Positions 12,986 to 24,817 of a stretch of DNA of 64,000 nucleotides are shown in pieces; the stretch's first letter is position 1; every line of letters starts with the position of its first letter. The DNA is taken from the NCBI GenBank assembly GCA_026874595.1, contig CM049307.1, forward strand, positions 55,013,870-55,077,869, in the 5' to 3' direction. The notes under the pieces were generated by a model. It was not told the DNA's origin and did no database searches. It worked only from the letters and a program-made list of their open reading frames with translations. Made by a program: the position numbers and the translations under genes. Source of the DNA: Sipunculus nudus. Taxonomy: Eukaryota; Annelida; Sipuncula; Golfingiida; Sipunculidae.

Positions 12986-13020
12986 TATTGTCCCCCGCTC
13001 CACGGATGCGGGGGACATTG
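12986..13020. repeat. GC-rich hairpin at the head of the 150-bp satellite
   Basis: GTCCCCCGC and GCGGGGGAC form a nine-base stem around a short loop (about 12991-13017), placed directly before the CTGTC-rich satellite. The layout parallels the hairpin heads at 9750 and 38634. Confidence 0.8.
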
Positions 13021-13850
13021 ATTTGAGTTTGTCTGTCTGTCCGTCTGTCTGTCTCTCTGTCCGTCTCTCTGTCCGTCCGTCAGGTTTTTTTTCGTTTCCG
13101 TGTGATAACTTTCCTAAATATTATCTGAATTTATTTAATTTTTGTCAGTGATTGCTCTCATGCTGACCTTGGTTGGGATTGGTTTTAGAGTGTCTGGCTC
13201 CTGTCTGTCTGTCTGTCACTCTGTCTGTCTGGCCGTCAGGTTTTCGTTTCCGTTTGATAACTTTTCTTAATATTATCCGATTTCATTCAAGTTTTGGTCA
13301 GACATTGCTCTTATGCTTACCTTGGTTAGGATTGGTTTTCGAGTGTCTGGCTTCTGTCTGTCTATCTGTCACTTTGTCTGTCTGTCTATCAGGTTTTCGT
13401 TTCCATGGGGTAACTTTCCTAAATATTATCCGATTTCATTCAAATTTGGGTCAGTGATTGCTCTCATGTAAACCTTGGTTGGAATTGGTTTTGGAGTGTC
13501 TGGCTTTTGTCTGTCTCTCACCGTCCGTCCGTCCGTCCGACCGTCAGGTTTCAGTTTCCGTGCGATAACTTTCCTAAATATTATCCGATTTAATTCAAAC
13601 ATGTGTCAGTGATTGCTCACATGCTTTCCTTGGTTGGGATTGGTTTGGAGTGTCTGCCGTCTGTCTGTCTGTCACTCCTCTGTCCGTCCATCGGATTTTC
13701 CTTTCTTTGCGACAACTTTCCTAAATATTATCCTATTTCATTCAAATTTTGGTCGGTGATTGCGCTCATGCTCACCTTGGTTAGGATTGGTTTTGGAGTG
13801 TCTGCCTTCTGTCTGTCTGTCTGTCACTCTGTCTGTCCATCTGTTATCAA
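13021..13850. repeat. 150-bp tandem satellite, about five units
   Basis: Each unit has a CTGTC/CCGTC microsatellite, then TTTCGTTTCCGTG-like sequence, ATAACTTTCCTAAATATTAT, an ATTCAAATTTTGGTCAGTGA-like block and TTGGTTGGGATTGG. The landmark around GATAACT recurs at about 13104, 13256, 13409, 13564 and 13711, giving periods of 152, 153, 155 and 147 bases. Open frames across it (13173-13457, 13603-13875) are translations of the satellite, not genes. Confidence 0.92.
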
Positions 13851-14198
13851 GCATGAAAAACAACAAGAGCCGTAAGCGGAGGACATAAATTCCACGAATG
13901 TGCTTGTTTATGATAAAAATAAGCATCTTGTTTGGTCAGAGAATTTGCCAAAAGTTGGCTGTACATTTCATTTGACATTTATGATTATATTAATAGAATT
14001 TGATAATAAACCAATGCCGCGTACAGTGGAATATTAAAATTTCAGTATATCGTATCATCTATACATGCATCATTCAATTTTTATGCAACAAATCATATTT
14101 CAATATTTGAAAACTAGAAATAACTAAAAAAAGTAATTTTATATGAAACTTCACGGATAAACAGCCAGGATCGCATGAACGTCCATGACAATTGGTAT

Positions 14199-14906
14199 GA
14201 GCATTCATACTGGAGTCTACAGGTAACTCAGGAGTTGCAACTGGGAGTACTTGAGATGGCGTTGTACGCCTGTCTCTATGCTTGCTGAGGGCCATAATAG
14301 AGCAGTGTACCAGTCGATCCCCGTGAATGCCCACCTGGACAGTGCCTTACAAAATCAGTCATATATCAAACCACAGTCAGTACACAGAAAACGGAAAAGC
14401 GGATGAAACGTTCATCGGTCTCACGGAAAACTCGTTAAAAAGAGATAAAACAACCATAAAACATGGTTCAGATACCCGGAAAAAAGAAATAGTACGGAAC
14501 TCAGTAAATTCATTCGGGAGCTAAAAGAGAAGAACGTAAAATTTGAAATACAGTGGAGAATACTAAGAAAAGCCAAATCACATTCCCCAGAAACTACTAG
14601 ATGTAACCTGTGTCTGTGGGAGAAATAGTTAATTATATGTAAAAAAAAAACCTGGCCACGCTTAACAACGGTGGACACGCCAACAATTTCCACTTACGTA
14701 AACTTAACACAAAGCGTAATCAAGATAAGGCGCTTTGTACAGGTATTATAAACACAAACACGTTTCAGTGAACAACAAGATGATTAATGCACGAACCCTC
14801 CAGTTATACCGATCTGAAGAGTGCCATATAACGGTACGAAACTAATTAGTTATCAATAACATGATGCTTACAATCGTTTGATTCCTTTCACATAATATAT
14901 ATATAT
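14199..14906 (-). repeat. Right arm of the large inverted repeat
   Basis: Reverse complement of 12409-12985 with about a quarter of positions changed by eye and an extra segment around 14350-14640. It ends at a short AT tract (14896-14905) mirroring the tract outside the left arm. Confidence 0.8.
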
Positions 14907-14909
14907 CAA

Positions 14910-15895
14910 CTCTTAAAGGTTAGCAACTCTTACAGCAACTCTAAAAGGTTTAACAGGTAGGATTCACCCTATACTATATTTCAGAAGCCGTTTCCATGCG
15001 TTTGCCAAATGGTTTTAGAATGAAAAAGCACCCTTGTCAAAAGTTATAGCCTGGAAACCCCCATATACCAGACCCTGTGAAACACTAAAGGGACCATGGA
15101 GAAAACGACACTCTCTTAGAAAGAAACGGTCCACTAACGGTTCTAAGGTTCAATGGCACCTTAAATAAGCCATCTCCCAAAAGGCTAAATAGACATAACC
15201 TAGGTGATTGAGGGCACAGACTTCAGTATTTGTGGTCTTGAAAGTCAGCACATGGAGTTTAAACACTATATCTATACATTTATTTCACTACAGTGATTTA
15301 GTGGAGATACCACGTTGTCATTGGTCTGATTACAATTCTTTGATCTGTGCCCACCCTGATATTATTGTGCCAACAATTTTAAACAAAATAAGTTTATAAG
15401 GTTTTTTTTCAGATAAATTGCTGAAAGACCAACCAGACAAGGGGAAAAAAGTACCTAGCTGCAAAACAGGGGTCTAAAGTTACAAACAAAGAGAAATATG
15501 AAAGTTAAATGCAGACAATGGACATTAAGGACATTCGAAGTCACGTATTACGATGATTTGGTTCAGTCTATATTGCATCGCCAAGATGCTATTTTTAATA
15601 ATCATTCTGTCCACTGTAGATAAGGGCTCCCTTAAGCAGACGGAAAAATAGAAAGATAGATGTTTTCTATAGAAAGAAGAATCTCCTGAGATGATGCCCA
15701 TTCTTTAGATAGGATCACCTGTTCAGCTGTATACGTTATCTTTCTTGCTGCAGATGGCAGGGTGGACATCCGTAGTGTCTTAGATAATTGGGATGATGGA
15801 CCTCTTAATTTCCTTAGCTATGAAGGGGTACCATCTGTACGCTAGTCAAGATCATAAGCTAATGATTACTTTCTCACCATCAAGGGAAAATATGG
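14910..15895. other. Intergenic DNA, no gene seen
   Basis: A 63-codon frame at 15208-15399 is the longest and has no family resemblance. The stretch ends at the 3' tail of the LINE on the - strand. Confidence 0.4.
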
Positions 15896-18140
15896 GAACT
15901 TTTATTATTATTAATGTACATTTATACTGCTAAAATATGCATTACAGAACATAACATTTTAACAGTTACATAATAAAGAAATGCAAAGGGTTAGATATGA
16001 ATTATACTAACAAGCTAAAATCAGTATCTGATAATAGCAATCATTGTGAGTAGACATTTTTCTCTATGAAAAAGAAAAGTTTTAAGTTTAGTTTTAAAAG
16101 CAGAGAGATTTGAATAGTTTCTAAGACGCTTAAGAAGGATTTTTCCATAATTTTGGCGCAGCTATGGAAAAGGCACGGTCGCCACATGTTACCATTCGAT
16201 TTGACAGCACCCGTATTAAGGAGGCATCAGCCGATCGTAAAGCACCAGCAGCCTGATATTGAAGAATGAGGCCACAGGAGACATACCGTGTAGAGTTTTG
16301 AATGTAATCAAAAGAAGTTTAAACATAGTCCGCTTAGCTACAGACAGCCAGCGTAGGTAAGTAAGAATAGGGGTTATATAATCATGTTTTTTCTTTACGC
16401 TTTTCCAGACGAGCAGCACCTTTTTGGACATGTTGGAATTGAGAGAGAGAGATGTTGAATTGGAAGACTTTTGCAGTAATCAATCCAGGAAGAAATAAAA
16501 GCATGGGCCAGCATTTGTGCTGCTTCTGCAGGAATATGATTCCTTATCCAGCAATGTTCCTGATGTAAAATGGTCTTACAGACAGAAAGGGTATGTGGCC
16601 GAAAACTGAAACCCCGAAAATGAACACCAAGATTTTAAACCTGGACAGACTGTTGTACAGTTGAACCACTAAGGTGTTATATCAGCAAGGTGACGCTTTC
16701 TATCGAGAACAATATATTCAGTTTTATTGCTATTCAGTTTGAGCTTGCTTTTAATCACCCGGGATTAAACGTCCAGAACACAATTTTGAATAGCTTCCAC
16801 CGTTGATGATGCTGAAACTGTATTTGGTTCAAAAGAAATATACTGCTAAACATCATCAGCATAGCTGAGAAAAATAAGTTTATGCTTTCTGATGATATGA
16901 CCCTACGGAAGTAGAAAAATTGAAAAAAAGTAATGGGCCCAGGACAGATCCTTCTGGCACATCCCACTGCATTATTTGCTTCACTGAAAGCCTGTTGTGG
17001 ATGAGGACTCGTTGCTGTCTGGACGACAGATACGATTTAAACCACTAAAGTACCGTTCCTGATAGTCCAAGCTTGATGGTCCACAGTATCAAAAGCTGCA
17101 CTCAGATCAAGAAGAAAATGCTGCACTCAGATCAAAAAGTACAAGCAGGACAACATTACCATCGTCAAGTGAGCGGAACTCATCATTTTGGATTTAAAGC
17201 AAAGAAGTTTTAGCACTTTGAAATTTCCGATAAGCAGACTGAAATTTTTCAAAAAAGTTATTTCCTTCGTGGGAAAATGTTTCCATTTACTGGATAAGCT
17301 GCGAGGCCACCAAACGCTCAAGTAGTTTTGAAAAGAAAGGAAGATTAGAGATTTGCCTGTAGTTGCTGTAACAGATTCAAGTGTATCCTTCTTCATTAAA
17401 GGAGAAACAAATGCTTCCTTATTTTGCAAGGAAAATTGTCCAGAAGATAGAGACAAGTTTACAGCATGGGTAATGAGAGAAATAAGCACATCAGCACAGT
17501 TCTTCAGAAGGTAGATGGGCACAGCATCCAGAAGGCAAGATTTAGATAGAGAAATCCCAGTGATTTTGAGGAGAAAATCTTGAGACACGGAAGCAAACGG
17601 TCAATACTACAGGTTGATGAAACAACAGGTTCTATGTAGACATGTTTAGGGTAAATTTGATCATGTTCTGAACGTAATTTTTCAATCTTTTGTGGGAAAA
17701 AAATTTTTAACGATGTGGCAAGCATCTTATAAGAGTCACTTTCCGGAAATGGTAAAGGACTGCCCTTTTGTAACAAGTCCTTTATGATTCCGAGAATGGA
17801 TCCTTGATTAGACTGGTTCGACTGAATAAGTGCTGAGTGTTGAAACAGATGATTTCTCACACTTTTGAAGCTCTGAAATCTATAATTAATTTAGAATGAC
17901 GCCATTTTTTTTTCGCATCGACGCTTCTCTGTCTTCGTGTTATAAATAAAGTCATTGAATCATGGCTGATTAGGACGTAATCTGCTTTGTTGGTTAATCA
18001 CAGGGACATGAATGTCAAGAGTGTATCTCAGATCTGTGTTGAGAAATTCAACAGTATCGTTTAGATCCATATTTTCAGGGATCACACTAAGCCGAGCAGT
18101 AACATCATTCCAAAATTTAATCAGCCATAATTTGATTTTC
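15896..18140 (-). mobile_element. L2/CR1-like LINE, reverse-transcriptase half
   Basis: This is the 3' half of a - strand LINE; its endonuclease half lies at 19738-19999 and 20824-21430. The 3' end is marked by a TTATTATTATTAATG tract at about 15902. From right to left it holds the post-endonuclease linker (VPVINQQSRLRPNQ), an inter-domain segment with FPESDSYKMLATSLKIFFP, reverse-transcriptase blocks, a YADD catalytic motif and the C-terminal HWL-type block. Multiple frameshifts and stops make it non-functional. Confidence 0.85.
16216..17860 (-). pseudogene. Reverse transcriptase relic with a visible YADD motif
   Basis: Conserved LINE reverse-transcriptase blocks occur in order across several frames. 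DAVPIYLLKNCADVLISLI and VNLSLSSGQFSLQNKEAFV lie near 17530-17400, with SPLMKK just after. A GPITF block lies near 16930. The catalytic YADD reads from the complement of 16852-16863, one base out of frame with the preceding block. A C-terminal stretch with ITPILTYLRWLSVAKRTMFK lies near 16380. In the family this enzyme copies element RNA at a nicked target. Here at least four frame changes abolish the product. Confidence 0.85.
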
Positions 18141-18150
18141 CATGCCCAGG

Positions 18151-18276
18151 CGTGAAAGTTTTAAGTCTAGTTTAAGTTATGCTGGTCCATATCTATGTGA
18201 TCAGCTGCCTTTCTCTTTAAAGTCTGCCTCAAATTATGAAAATTTTCAACTTATATATAAATGTTTATTGCGATAG
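18151..18276 (+). pseudogene. C-terminal tip of a LINE reverse transcriptase, opposite strand
   Basis: A 41-codon frame ending in TAG carries SYAGPYLCDQLPFSLKSAS, matching the G-P-x-x-W-N-x-L-P-like C-terminal block of jockey/CR1 polymerases (W replaced by C here), followed by FQLIYKCLL. It is too short for the ORF-length cut-off. It runs opposite to the LINE on either side, so it is an independent insertion, probably the leftmost piece of the block separating that LINE's endonuclease and reverse transcriptase. Confidence 0.65.
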
Positions 18277-18412
18277 CACAAATTTAAATTACACATGTAT
18301 ATGAACCATAAACCTACCTTTTATCAATCACATAAGATATGTAATTTTGATATTTTTTAAAATCTTCCATGTATCTTACGTCATAACAGCATGTTTTTGA
18401 TCTTTTACACTA

Positions 18413-19640
18413 TTGTTACGAAGACAAATTGTTCAGGGGAAAATATCGGGCCGATCCGGGATTCGAACCCATGTCGGTGGCGCACATGTCCGACGTTCCA
18501 ACCGCTTCGCTAGAAAAGCTAGCTTCACTAGCCAGACAGTTCGGTCCGCTTTAATGTTGTTCAGGGGAAAATATCGGGCCGATCCGGGATTCGAACCCGT
18601 GTCGGTTGCGCACATGCCCGACGTTCCAACCGCTTCGCAAGAAAAGCAAACTTCACTGGCCAGACAGTTAGGTCCGCTTTTATGTTAGTCAGGGGAAAAT
18701 ATCGGGCCGGTCCGGGATTCGAACCCATGTCGTCGGCGCACATGTCCGGCGTTCCAACCGCTTCGCAAGATAAGCAAGCTTCACTAGCGAGACAGTTCGG
18801 CCCGCTTTTATGTCACCTTATAACACATCCCCTCTTAAGAGCGTTCTGCTATCAGAAAAAGACTATTTATCCCAGAAGTCACACTTTGGTAGGATTATTC
18901 CCTGGGCGATAAAATTAACCGTCACATTGGATGCCCCCATTTGTTACGAAGACAAATTTTTCAGGGGGAAATATCTGGCCGATCCGGGATTCGAATTATA
19001 TTAACCAATGTGGTTGACGCACATGTCCAGCGTACCAACGGCTTCGCTAGCAAAGTTCGGTCCGCACTTATATCACCCCGTAACACACCCCCTCTTAGGA
19101 GCGTTCTGCTATCAGAACAAGACTAATTATCCGAGGAGTCACACTTTGGTGAGCTTATTCCCTGGGCCACAATGTTTACCGTCACGTTGGACGAGCGCCC
19201 TTTTTGTTACGAAGACAAATTAATTGTTCAGGGGAAAATATCGGACCGATCCGGGATTCTAACCCATGTCGGTGGCGCACATGTCCGGCGTTCCAACCGC
19301 TTCGCTAAAAAAGCAAGCTTCACCAGCGAGACAGTTCGGTAAGCTTTTATGTCACCTCGTAAGACACCCCCTCTTAAGAGCGTTCTGCTATCAGAACAAG
19401 ACTAATTATCCAAGAACTCACACTTTGGTGAGCTTATTCCCTGGGTCACAAAGTTTACCGTCACGTTGGATGAGCCCCCATTTGTTACGGAGACACATTT
19501 TTCATGGGAAAATATCGGGCCAATCCGGGATTCGAAACGATGTGGGTGGCGCACAAGTCCAGCGTACCAACCGCTTCGCTAGCAAAGCAAGCTTCACTAG
19601 CGAGACAGTTCGGTCCGCTTTTATGTCACCCCGTAACACT
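18413..19640 (-). repeat. Tandem array of tRNA-like SINE (family B), six copies
   Basis: On the - strand each unit has an A box (TAGCGAAGCGG) and a B box (GGGTTCGAATCCC), so units are tRNA-derived. The B-box complement ATTCGAACCC or its variants starts at 18461, 18589, 18717, 18989, 19256 and 19530. Spacing is 128, 128, 272, 267 and 274 bases. The first three are bare SINE monomers. The later ones include an extra block with GAGCGTTCTGCTATCAGAA and CACACTTTGGT ending in TTGTTACG. Reading frames across it (18413-18912, 19266-19772) are translations of the repeat. Family B is distinct from family A. Confidence 0.88.
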
Positions 19641-19737
19641 ATATACCGATATATGAGTATTATTAATTGCATTATGTCATGTTATCTGGATCATATATGT
19701 ATCTTATTGTTTTTATGTGTAACTAACTTTACCCGGG

Positions 19738-19999
19738 ACCCTATTGAAAAAAAACAGCAAATGAGCTGGTAAAACCTGTTTGAACATAAATGAAAATCCT
19801 GAAAGACCGAGGATGAATAATTTTTAAGCCGGTGGAATTGAACATTCCTTGTGGCAGCTTTTGGCTTATCAAGCATGATTTCACATAGAAAAGAAACGTG
19901 TTCTGAAAGGAACGTATCACAGATCGGGGAACTATTAATATTAATTTCATCGTGCCTTGTAATGATTAAGAGTGTTACCAGACACATAGGTTTGGCATG
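19738..19999 (-). pseudogene. LINE endonuclease, C-terminal part
   Basis: The - strand frame carries LLIITRHDEININSS, then SPICDTFLSEHVSFLCEIML and DKPKAATRNVQFHRLKN, matching the end of an apurinic-type LINE endonuclease, where an LVITR block, an S-D-H-like motif (SEH here) and a KP-rich linker occur. It stops at the CATG target-site copy (19996-19999) of the LTR element. The N-terminal half resumes at 20824. Confidence 0.8.
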
Positions 20000-20823
20000 T
20001 GTTACGGAACCTAACATCAACAGATCACGTATGTGTGATGAACATTAATTTTGTAATGGAGAAAAAAATCTGTAACACTAGGCAGCGTGAAATGTCTAGG
20101 GGAACGAACAAAGAAGCCAGTGTTTTTTGTTAACAAATAACTATAATTTATTCTTAAAACAACCCTAACATTACAATACACTAAATCAACACAGTATAAC
20201 AGCAGTATAACAGCAAATCAATACAATCACACAGTAAAATAAACAAAGTGCACAGTACCTGGATACCACCACTGCCACAGCGAAAAGTTCTTTAAAACGT
20301 ATAAGCCGGACGAACAGTTCACACAAAATCTCTCAGAGAATAACAGTCCAATGTAAAGCTCTTGTAACAATCCAGAAAGTAAATTTGAGTCAGACGGGCA
20401 GCACTAAATTGTAAAATGTAAGTAATAGTAGAACCCCTGAAATTAATGGATAATCGGATAGGTCCGACAAACTGACATACACACGTCTGTGTCCGCTCGA
20501 ATATTCTCTCTCCTCACCCTCGGCTCCAAAACACAGTCCCCTATTTATAACTTCTCACCTTCAGCCGAGAATCTTCGAACGATCTAAAGAATCTAACATG
20601 GTACACACGTTCAAAGAACATACTAGAACAAAGAACGCTGTGTATCTAGGGTTCAACCAATGCTGATTAAACCGAGCCTGCAACATCCGGCCAGGCGAGG
20701 CCGCTACAACACGAGCTACGCGTGGCAAACAAACCAAACGCCAACAACACATGGAACATCTGTGTGCACAATAAAACAATCTTCTGAAAGACCGCTGCAC
20801 ACAATAAAAGGGCACCTGTAACA
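20000..20823 (-). mobile_element. Solo LTR (Ty3/gypsy-like) inside a LINE endonuclease
   Basis: The 824-bp element begins and ends TG...CA. Its termini are near-perfect inverted copies (TGTTACGG at 20000, CCTGTAACA ending 20823). A perfect 4-bp duplication CATG flanks it (19996-19999, 20824-20827). On the - strand it has a TATAAATAG box (complement of 20541-20549) and an AATAAA signal (complement of 20147-20152). No internal gag-pol region, primer-binding site or polypurine tract is present, so recombination probably removed the body. Orientation comes from the promoter and poly(A) order. The superfamily assignment is an inference from LTR structure. A related LTR starts at 63681. Confidence 0.83.
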
Positions 20824-21430
20824 CATGTCACATGTTGAGTGAGACAAAAACTTTCCGTAAACCTGCCAAAACTGCTGCCTTATTTGTTCTCAAAGTGTAT
20901 GTTGACGTCTCCAGTGATAAAAAGTCTGCCATGCAGAAGTAAGAAATGTTCCACGAATTCTGAGAAATTCTGAAAAAAAAATGAAGAGGTACTGACTTTT
21001 TTCTATATGAATATGGTGGCCTATGCAAAATAAGTAATTTCTTTGCACTTGTGCCACCACAGATGTTAACCTGGATGTACTCAACAGAACTTGTCTGTCC
21101 AGATTTATCATGGTCGGTCTGTAATCCTTTTTTATATAAAAACAGATGCCGCCACAAGACCTGTTCTGAAGCAGCTTGAGTACTGCTTGTAATTTTTATT
21201 AATGAGATCACCAAGTACTGCTGTATCCTCTGACTTTAACCGTGTCTCTGTAATACAGGCTAAATCAATATCTTTCTCTGACAGAGAGTTTGATACAATG
21301 TCTTCCTTGTTATGTGCAGACTGAGCATTGCTAATACAAAGAAGAGCTGATTCAACTTTGTGATGTGACTTTTTTTTGCAGTTTAATCACCTTCAAATTC
21401 AACCAATTTAGCCCCGAAGGCTTTTAGCAT
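20824..21430 (-). pseudogene. LINE endonuclease, N-terminal part
   Basis: Right to left the - strand shows the family opening NAQSAHNKEDIVS, then KDIDLACITETRLKSED (the I-x-x-x-T-E-T block), SSVEYIQVNICGG, LLILHRPPYSYRKK (the YRPP block with H for Y) and a decayed G-D-x-N-like segment before NIHFENK. Frameshifts occur around 21130 and 20950. In the family this domain nicks target DNA to prime reverse transcription. It is truncated at the CATG insertion site and continues at 19999 leftward. Confidence 0.82.
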
Positions 21431-22318
21431 GAATACATTCATGGATTACTGGGCGAATCGACAGGTTTTAAATGAAAAAGTTTCTTGCGCAGGTTTCTGG
21501 GGACTGAACATTTATTGATGGCCGAAGAACAACTCTGTTCTGCTGTAGGTGATACATTTTGCATCAGAAGCTAATATTTCAAAAGAGACCTTACCAGATG
21601 CATGAACAAGACCTTATTGCATTCAAGAGACAACCTTGTTAGCTATTATGCCGTGGCTTGAAGTGAACCTTGTTGAAAAATCCTGCAGGTTGGAAATACA
21701 TCTTAAGGAATTAAAAAGCCACGACTTCTTTAAATGAGGTGGGAAGGCGGTTGCACAAGTGTGGTTGTTAATTATTATACCTTAATACTGTCGTATACAT
21801 TATATAGCAAGGGGCGTAGCCGAGATAAAGAGAAGGGGGGGGGGGGGTATGGGTGGCAGTTGGTTGGAGGGGTTGGAGTTGTTGAGGATACAACAAGAAA
21901 AGACTGTGCATATAAATATAGGTTTACACGTCACTATCCGAAATATGGAAGGTGTCTGCTGTGTCAGTTGTTATCACTATTTGAAATTCCTTTACATATA
22001 TTGTATCATATTTGATAAATACTTGTTTGGACTATTAATTTCCGGTGACATTTTTTGGTTTGTTATAGAAATGTTATACTGCGAGATTAAAATGAATGTG
22101 ACGTTAAATTCAATAGAATTTTCGATAACCAATAAACCGATTAGTCGTTAGAAAAAGGAAGGATTGATAAAAGCCTGCGCTGCTAATTGTATAGCTAATG
22201 ATGAAATGATCCGGGGGGGGGGGGGGGTAGGCATGCGCTTAAAGGTATTTTGCATGTGATGTAACTCGTAGCCATACCGACAGATATACTTGCACTTTAT
22301 CAACAAACAATATGCAAC
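21431..22318. other. Intergenic DNA with two poly-G tracts
   Basis: Contains G13 at 21835-21847 and G15 at 22213-22227. Short frames here (21734-22151) have no family resemblance. The 5' part of the LINE may extend a little into this stretch. Confidence 0.5.
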
Positions 22319-22493
22319 CTTGTGTCAATTTCTCCGGCGAAGGAAAATATGTAATCTTGTGTCAATTTCTCCGGCGAAGGACAATATGTAATCTTGTGTC
22401 AATTTCTCCGGCGAGGGACAATATGTAACCTTGTGTCAATTTCTCCGGCGAAGGACAATATGTAACCTTGTGTCAATTTCTCCGGAGAAGGGC
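22319..22493. repeat. 37-bp minisatellite, five copies
   Basis: Unit CTTGTGTCAATTTCTCCGGC plus GAAGGACAATATGTAAT-like sequence starts at 22319, 22356, 22393, 22430 and 22467, with only one to four differences per copy. Copies are directly adjacent with no unique spacers, so this is not a CRISPR array. Confidence 0.95.
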
Positions 22494-24790
22494 AAGCTCA
22501 CCTTTTTTTCCCAACAAGACGGCCAGCCCTGTCGTGGCCATATTAAGTGCCGGATGCACATCAACATCTAAACAATTCTTCCTTGGCCCTTTCCCCAAAT
22601 GCCAAGAACATTTTCTGAGATTACGTTCATGACTGCGTGAGTAATGGTTCACACAAACATAGGCACACTCGCCTACACAAAACACCAAAACACACACATG
22701 AACAGGTATGAACGCATACCATCCGGGAGGAGACAATGGACCCCGCTTTACAAATACCCCACATTTTATATATTTAAATGGAGGGTAAACAGCGCTTAAA
22801 ACTACAGTTTCCAGCTATTTTCGTGTTAAGTAAGGTTGTTGTTATCTGCTGAGCATTTGGAGAATGAAGCAGTGGACGGATGAAGTCTTGCAATAAATTA
22901 CTCAGATTTTCGTTGTATTAATATTTAATTTTTATATCTATCTGGACATTGACATATTTAAGATCAATGCGTTAAGGTCGCACGATAAGCAAAACCTGTA
23001 TCTAAATTCAATCCCAAAGTTATTTTAAGTTCATTACAGACCCCATAATGTATCATCAAAATAAACCTGACACGGTGTTCTTTCTTCTGGAATGCACATT
23101 TGTGTACATATTCATTCATTTAACATGATTTTGTAACAATGAAAAAAAGGTACCCTTTGTTTTGCGCACTTTTTAGTAGACAAATATTAAACTCAAAAGT
23201 TTTTTTTCGATTTTCCTCTGCTGTTTTTCTTTCTGGTTGAAGAAGTTTATTTTAAATATTTTATTAATCAACATTTAAAGTTTTAGTTAAGGCAGATAGA
23301 GACATCGGGGTTACCTTAATTACACAAAGCTAGGTATCCTCATACGCATTACAATACAAAGCAGACATGCACGGGCCGTCAGCTTACAGAAGACAACTGG
23401 AACAGGTGCGTGAAATAGTAGAAACCTGTATTACATATAAACATGTTAGATACTATAGATGGTACGGCCACACGGCAGCTATCAAGCCCTATATCTAGAC
23501 ACGTAAATCTCTTGCTTTGTGATCTGTAACACTAAATATAGTGTTGTCTGAGTTGGTTACAGTAACTTCATGACGACAGCTCTTTAGTTATATAAGTTGG
23601 GTCGAATATGACGCCCATCTGGGAAATAGATTACAAAAACACTATTCATTTCATACACATATGACACTTTAACAGCAGCACAACGCTAAACGTTAAACAA
23701 TGCATCAGTTAAAGAGGTCAAAAGTCACGTTGCAAATTTTGAAAATAAACGTCATACAAAGTGACCTGTTGACCAGTAATAAATTTATTATTTCCTAAAA
23801 CGCAATTAATACGTTTATGAGGAGATATAACACATTTTGGAATTTACGTCATATAAAGTGACCTTAAATGATTTTACAATAGTTTCGAATATCCTGCGCA
23901 TAAACACACATGCACATGCGAGAAGAGAAGACAACACCCTTGAACAAATACGGCCTGTAAGTGGTGGTTACCAAATGATCTTAATTGTAATTCATGTTTC
24001 ATTTAACGGACGAAGGCCGCCTGATATATATAATGACTCTAGGGACTTTATCTGATGAGTTAATTAACGGTCTTAAATGAAGGAATATAACCAAACTGTC
24101 CTAGAAGTAATTGAATCAGACAAAGGAATTAAACTTGATAAATGTAATATTGCCTCGAAAATGATCGTAGCTGGATAGATGATTTTTAGCTTTGCATCAT
24201 CGGCAGAGCATGTGTGTCTATTCATTTTTTCATTATCATTAGCTGCACTTTCATATTTTTCATTATTTCATCTTCTATGGGAAACATTAGGACCAGGCTG
24301 CATATACAAAGGAAAATTTAATTATTCACTCATACAAGCTCATCTGGCATATAGGTTGAGTCCATTGAATGGGTAACTTGCGGTCTCCAGAGCTTTCTTT
24401 GCCAATGTCTTCAGAACATACATGTACACATCGACCACAGGCAATCTTTTAACTTCAGGATTTCGGTAATAATAGGATGAAGGCCTGGGTACTTTACAGG
24501 ACATATAAATAAATTAAATCTGTTTGTATTTGTTTCTATCCTAAGCCGTTCTCAGACTTGTACTTTTACGAAGCCGTCTGGGAAGACAGCTTTCGAGAGA
24601 AACACGTTAGCATGGAGATCTCGCATCTCACTCGTCTACAAAATCTTTAGTGGGTCTCAATGTAAAGTTGAAGAATAATAAGGCAAAAAAAAAAAAACGA
24701 AAAAGATGTTGCGGTTTGCTAAATTTGTATGGGTCTTATGATAAACCTGCACGATCATATTAAACGTTATCAGGGGTGGACTGTAGCGAG
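22494..24790. other. Intergenic DNA, no gene seen
   Basis: The 87-codon reverse frame 22473-22736 overlaps the minisatellite and has no resemblance to a known family. The rest is AT-rich with only short frames. Confidence 0.42.
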
Positions 24791-24817
24791 AAATCTGAGT
24801 GGAAGCTAGCCAAATTA

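Noticed and set aside
18436-18560. A cluster of true tRNA genes
   Set aside because: The units carry A and B boxes but lack a full cloverleaf and share non-tRNA flanks, so they are SINE repeats.
22319-22493. CRISPR-like direct repeats
   Set aside because: Units are head to tail with no unique spacers, and the window is eukaryotic.
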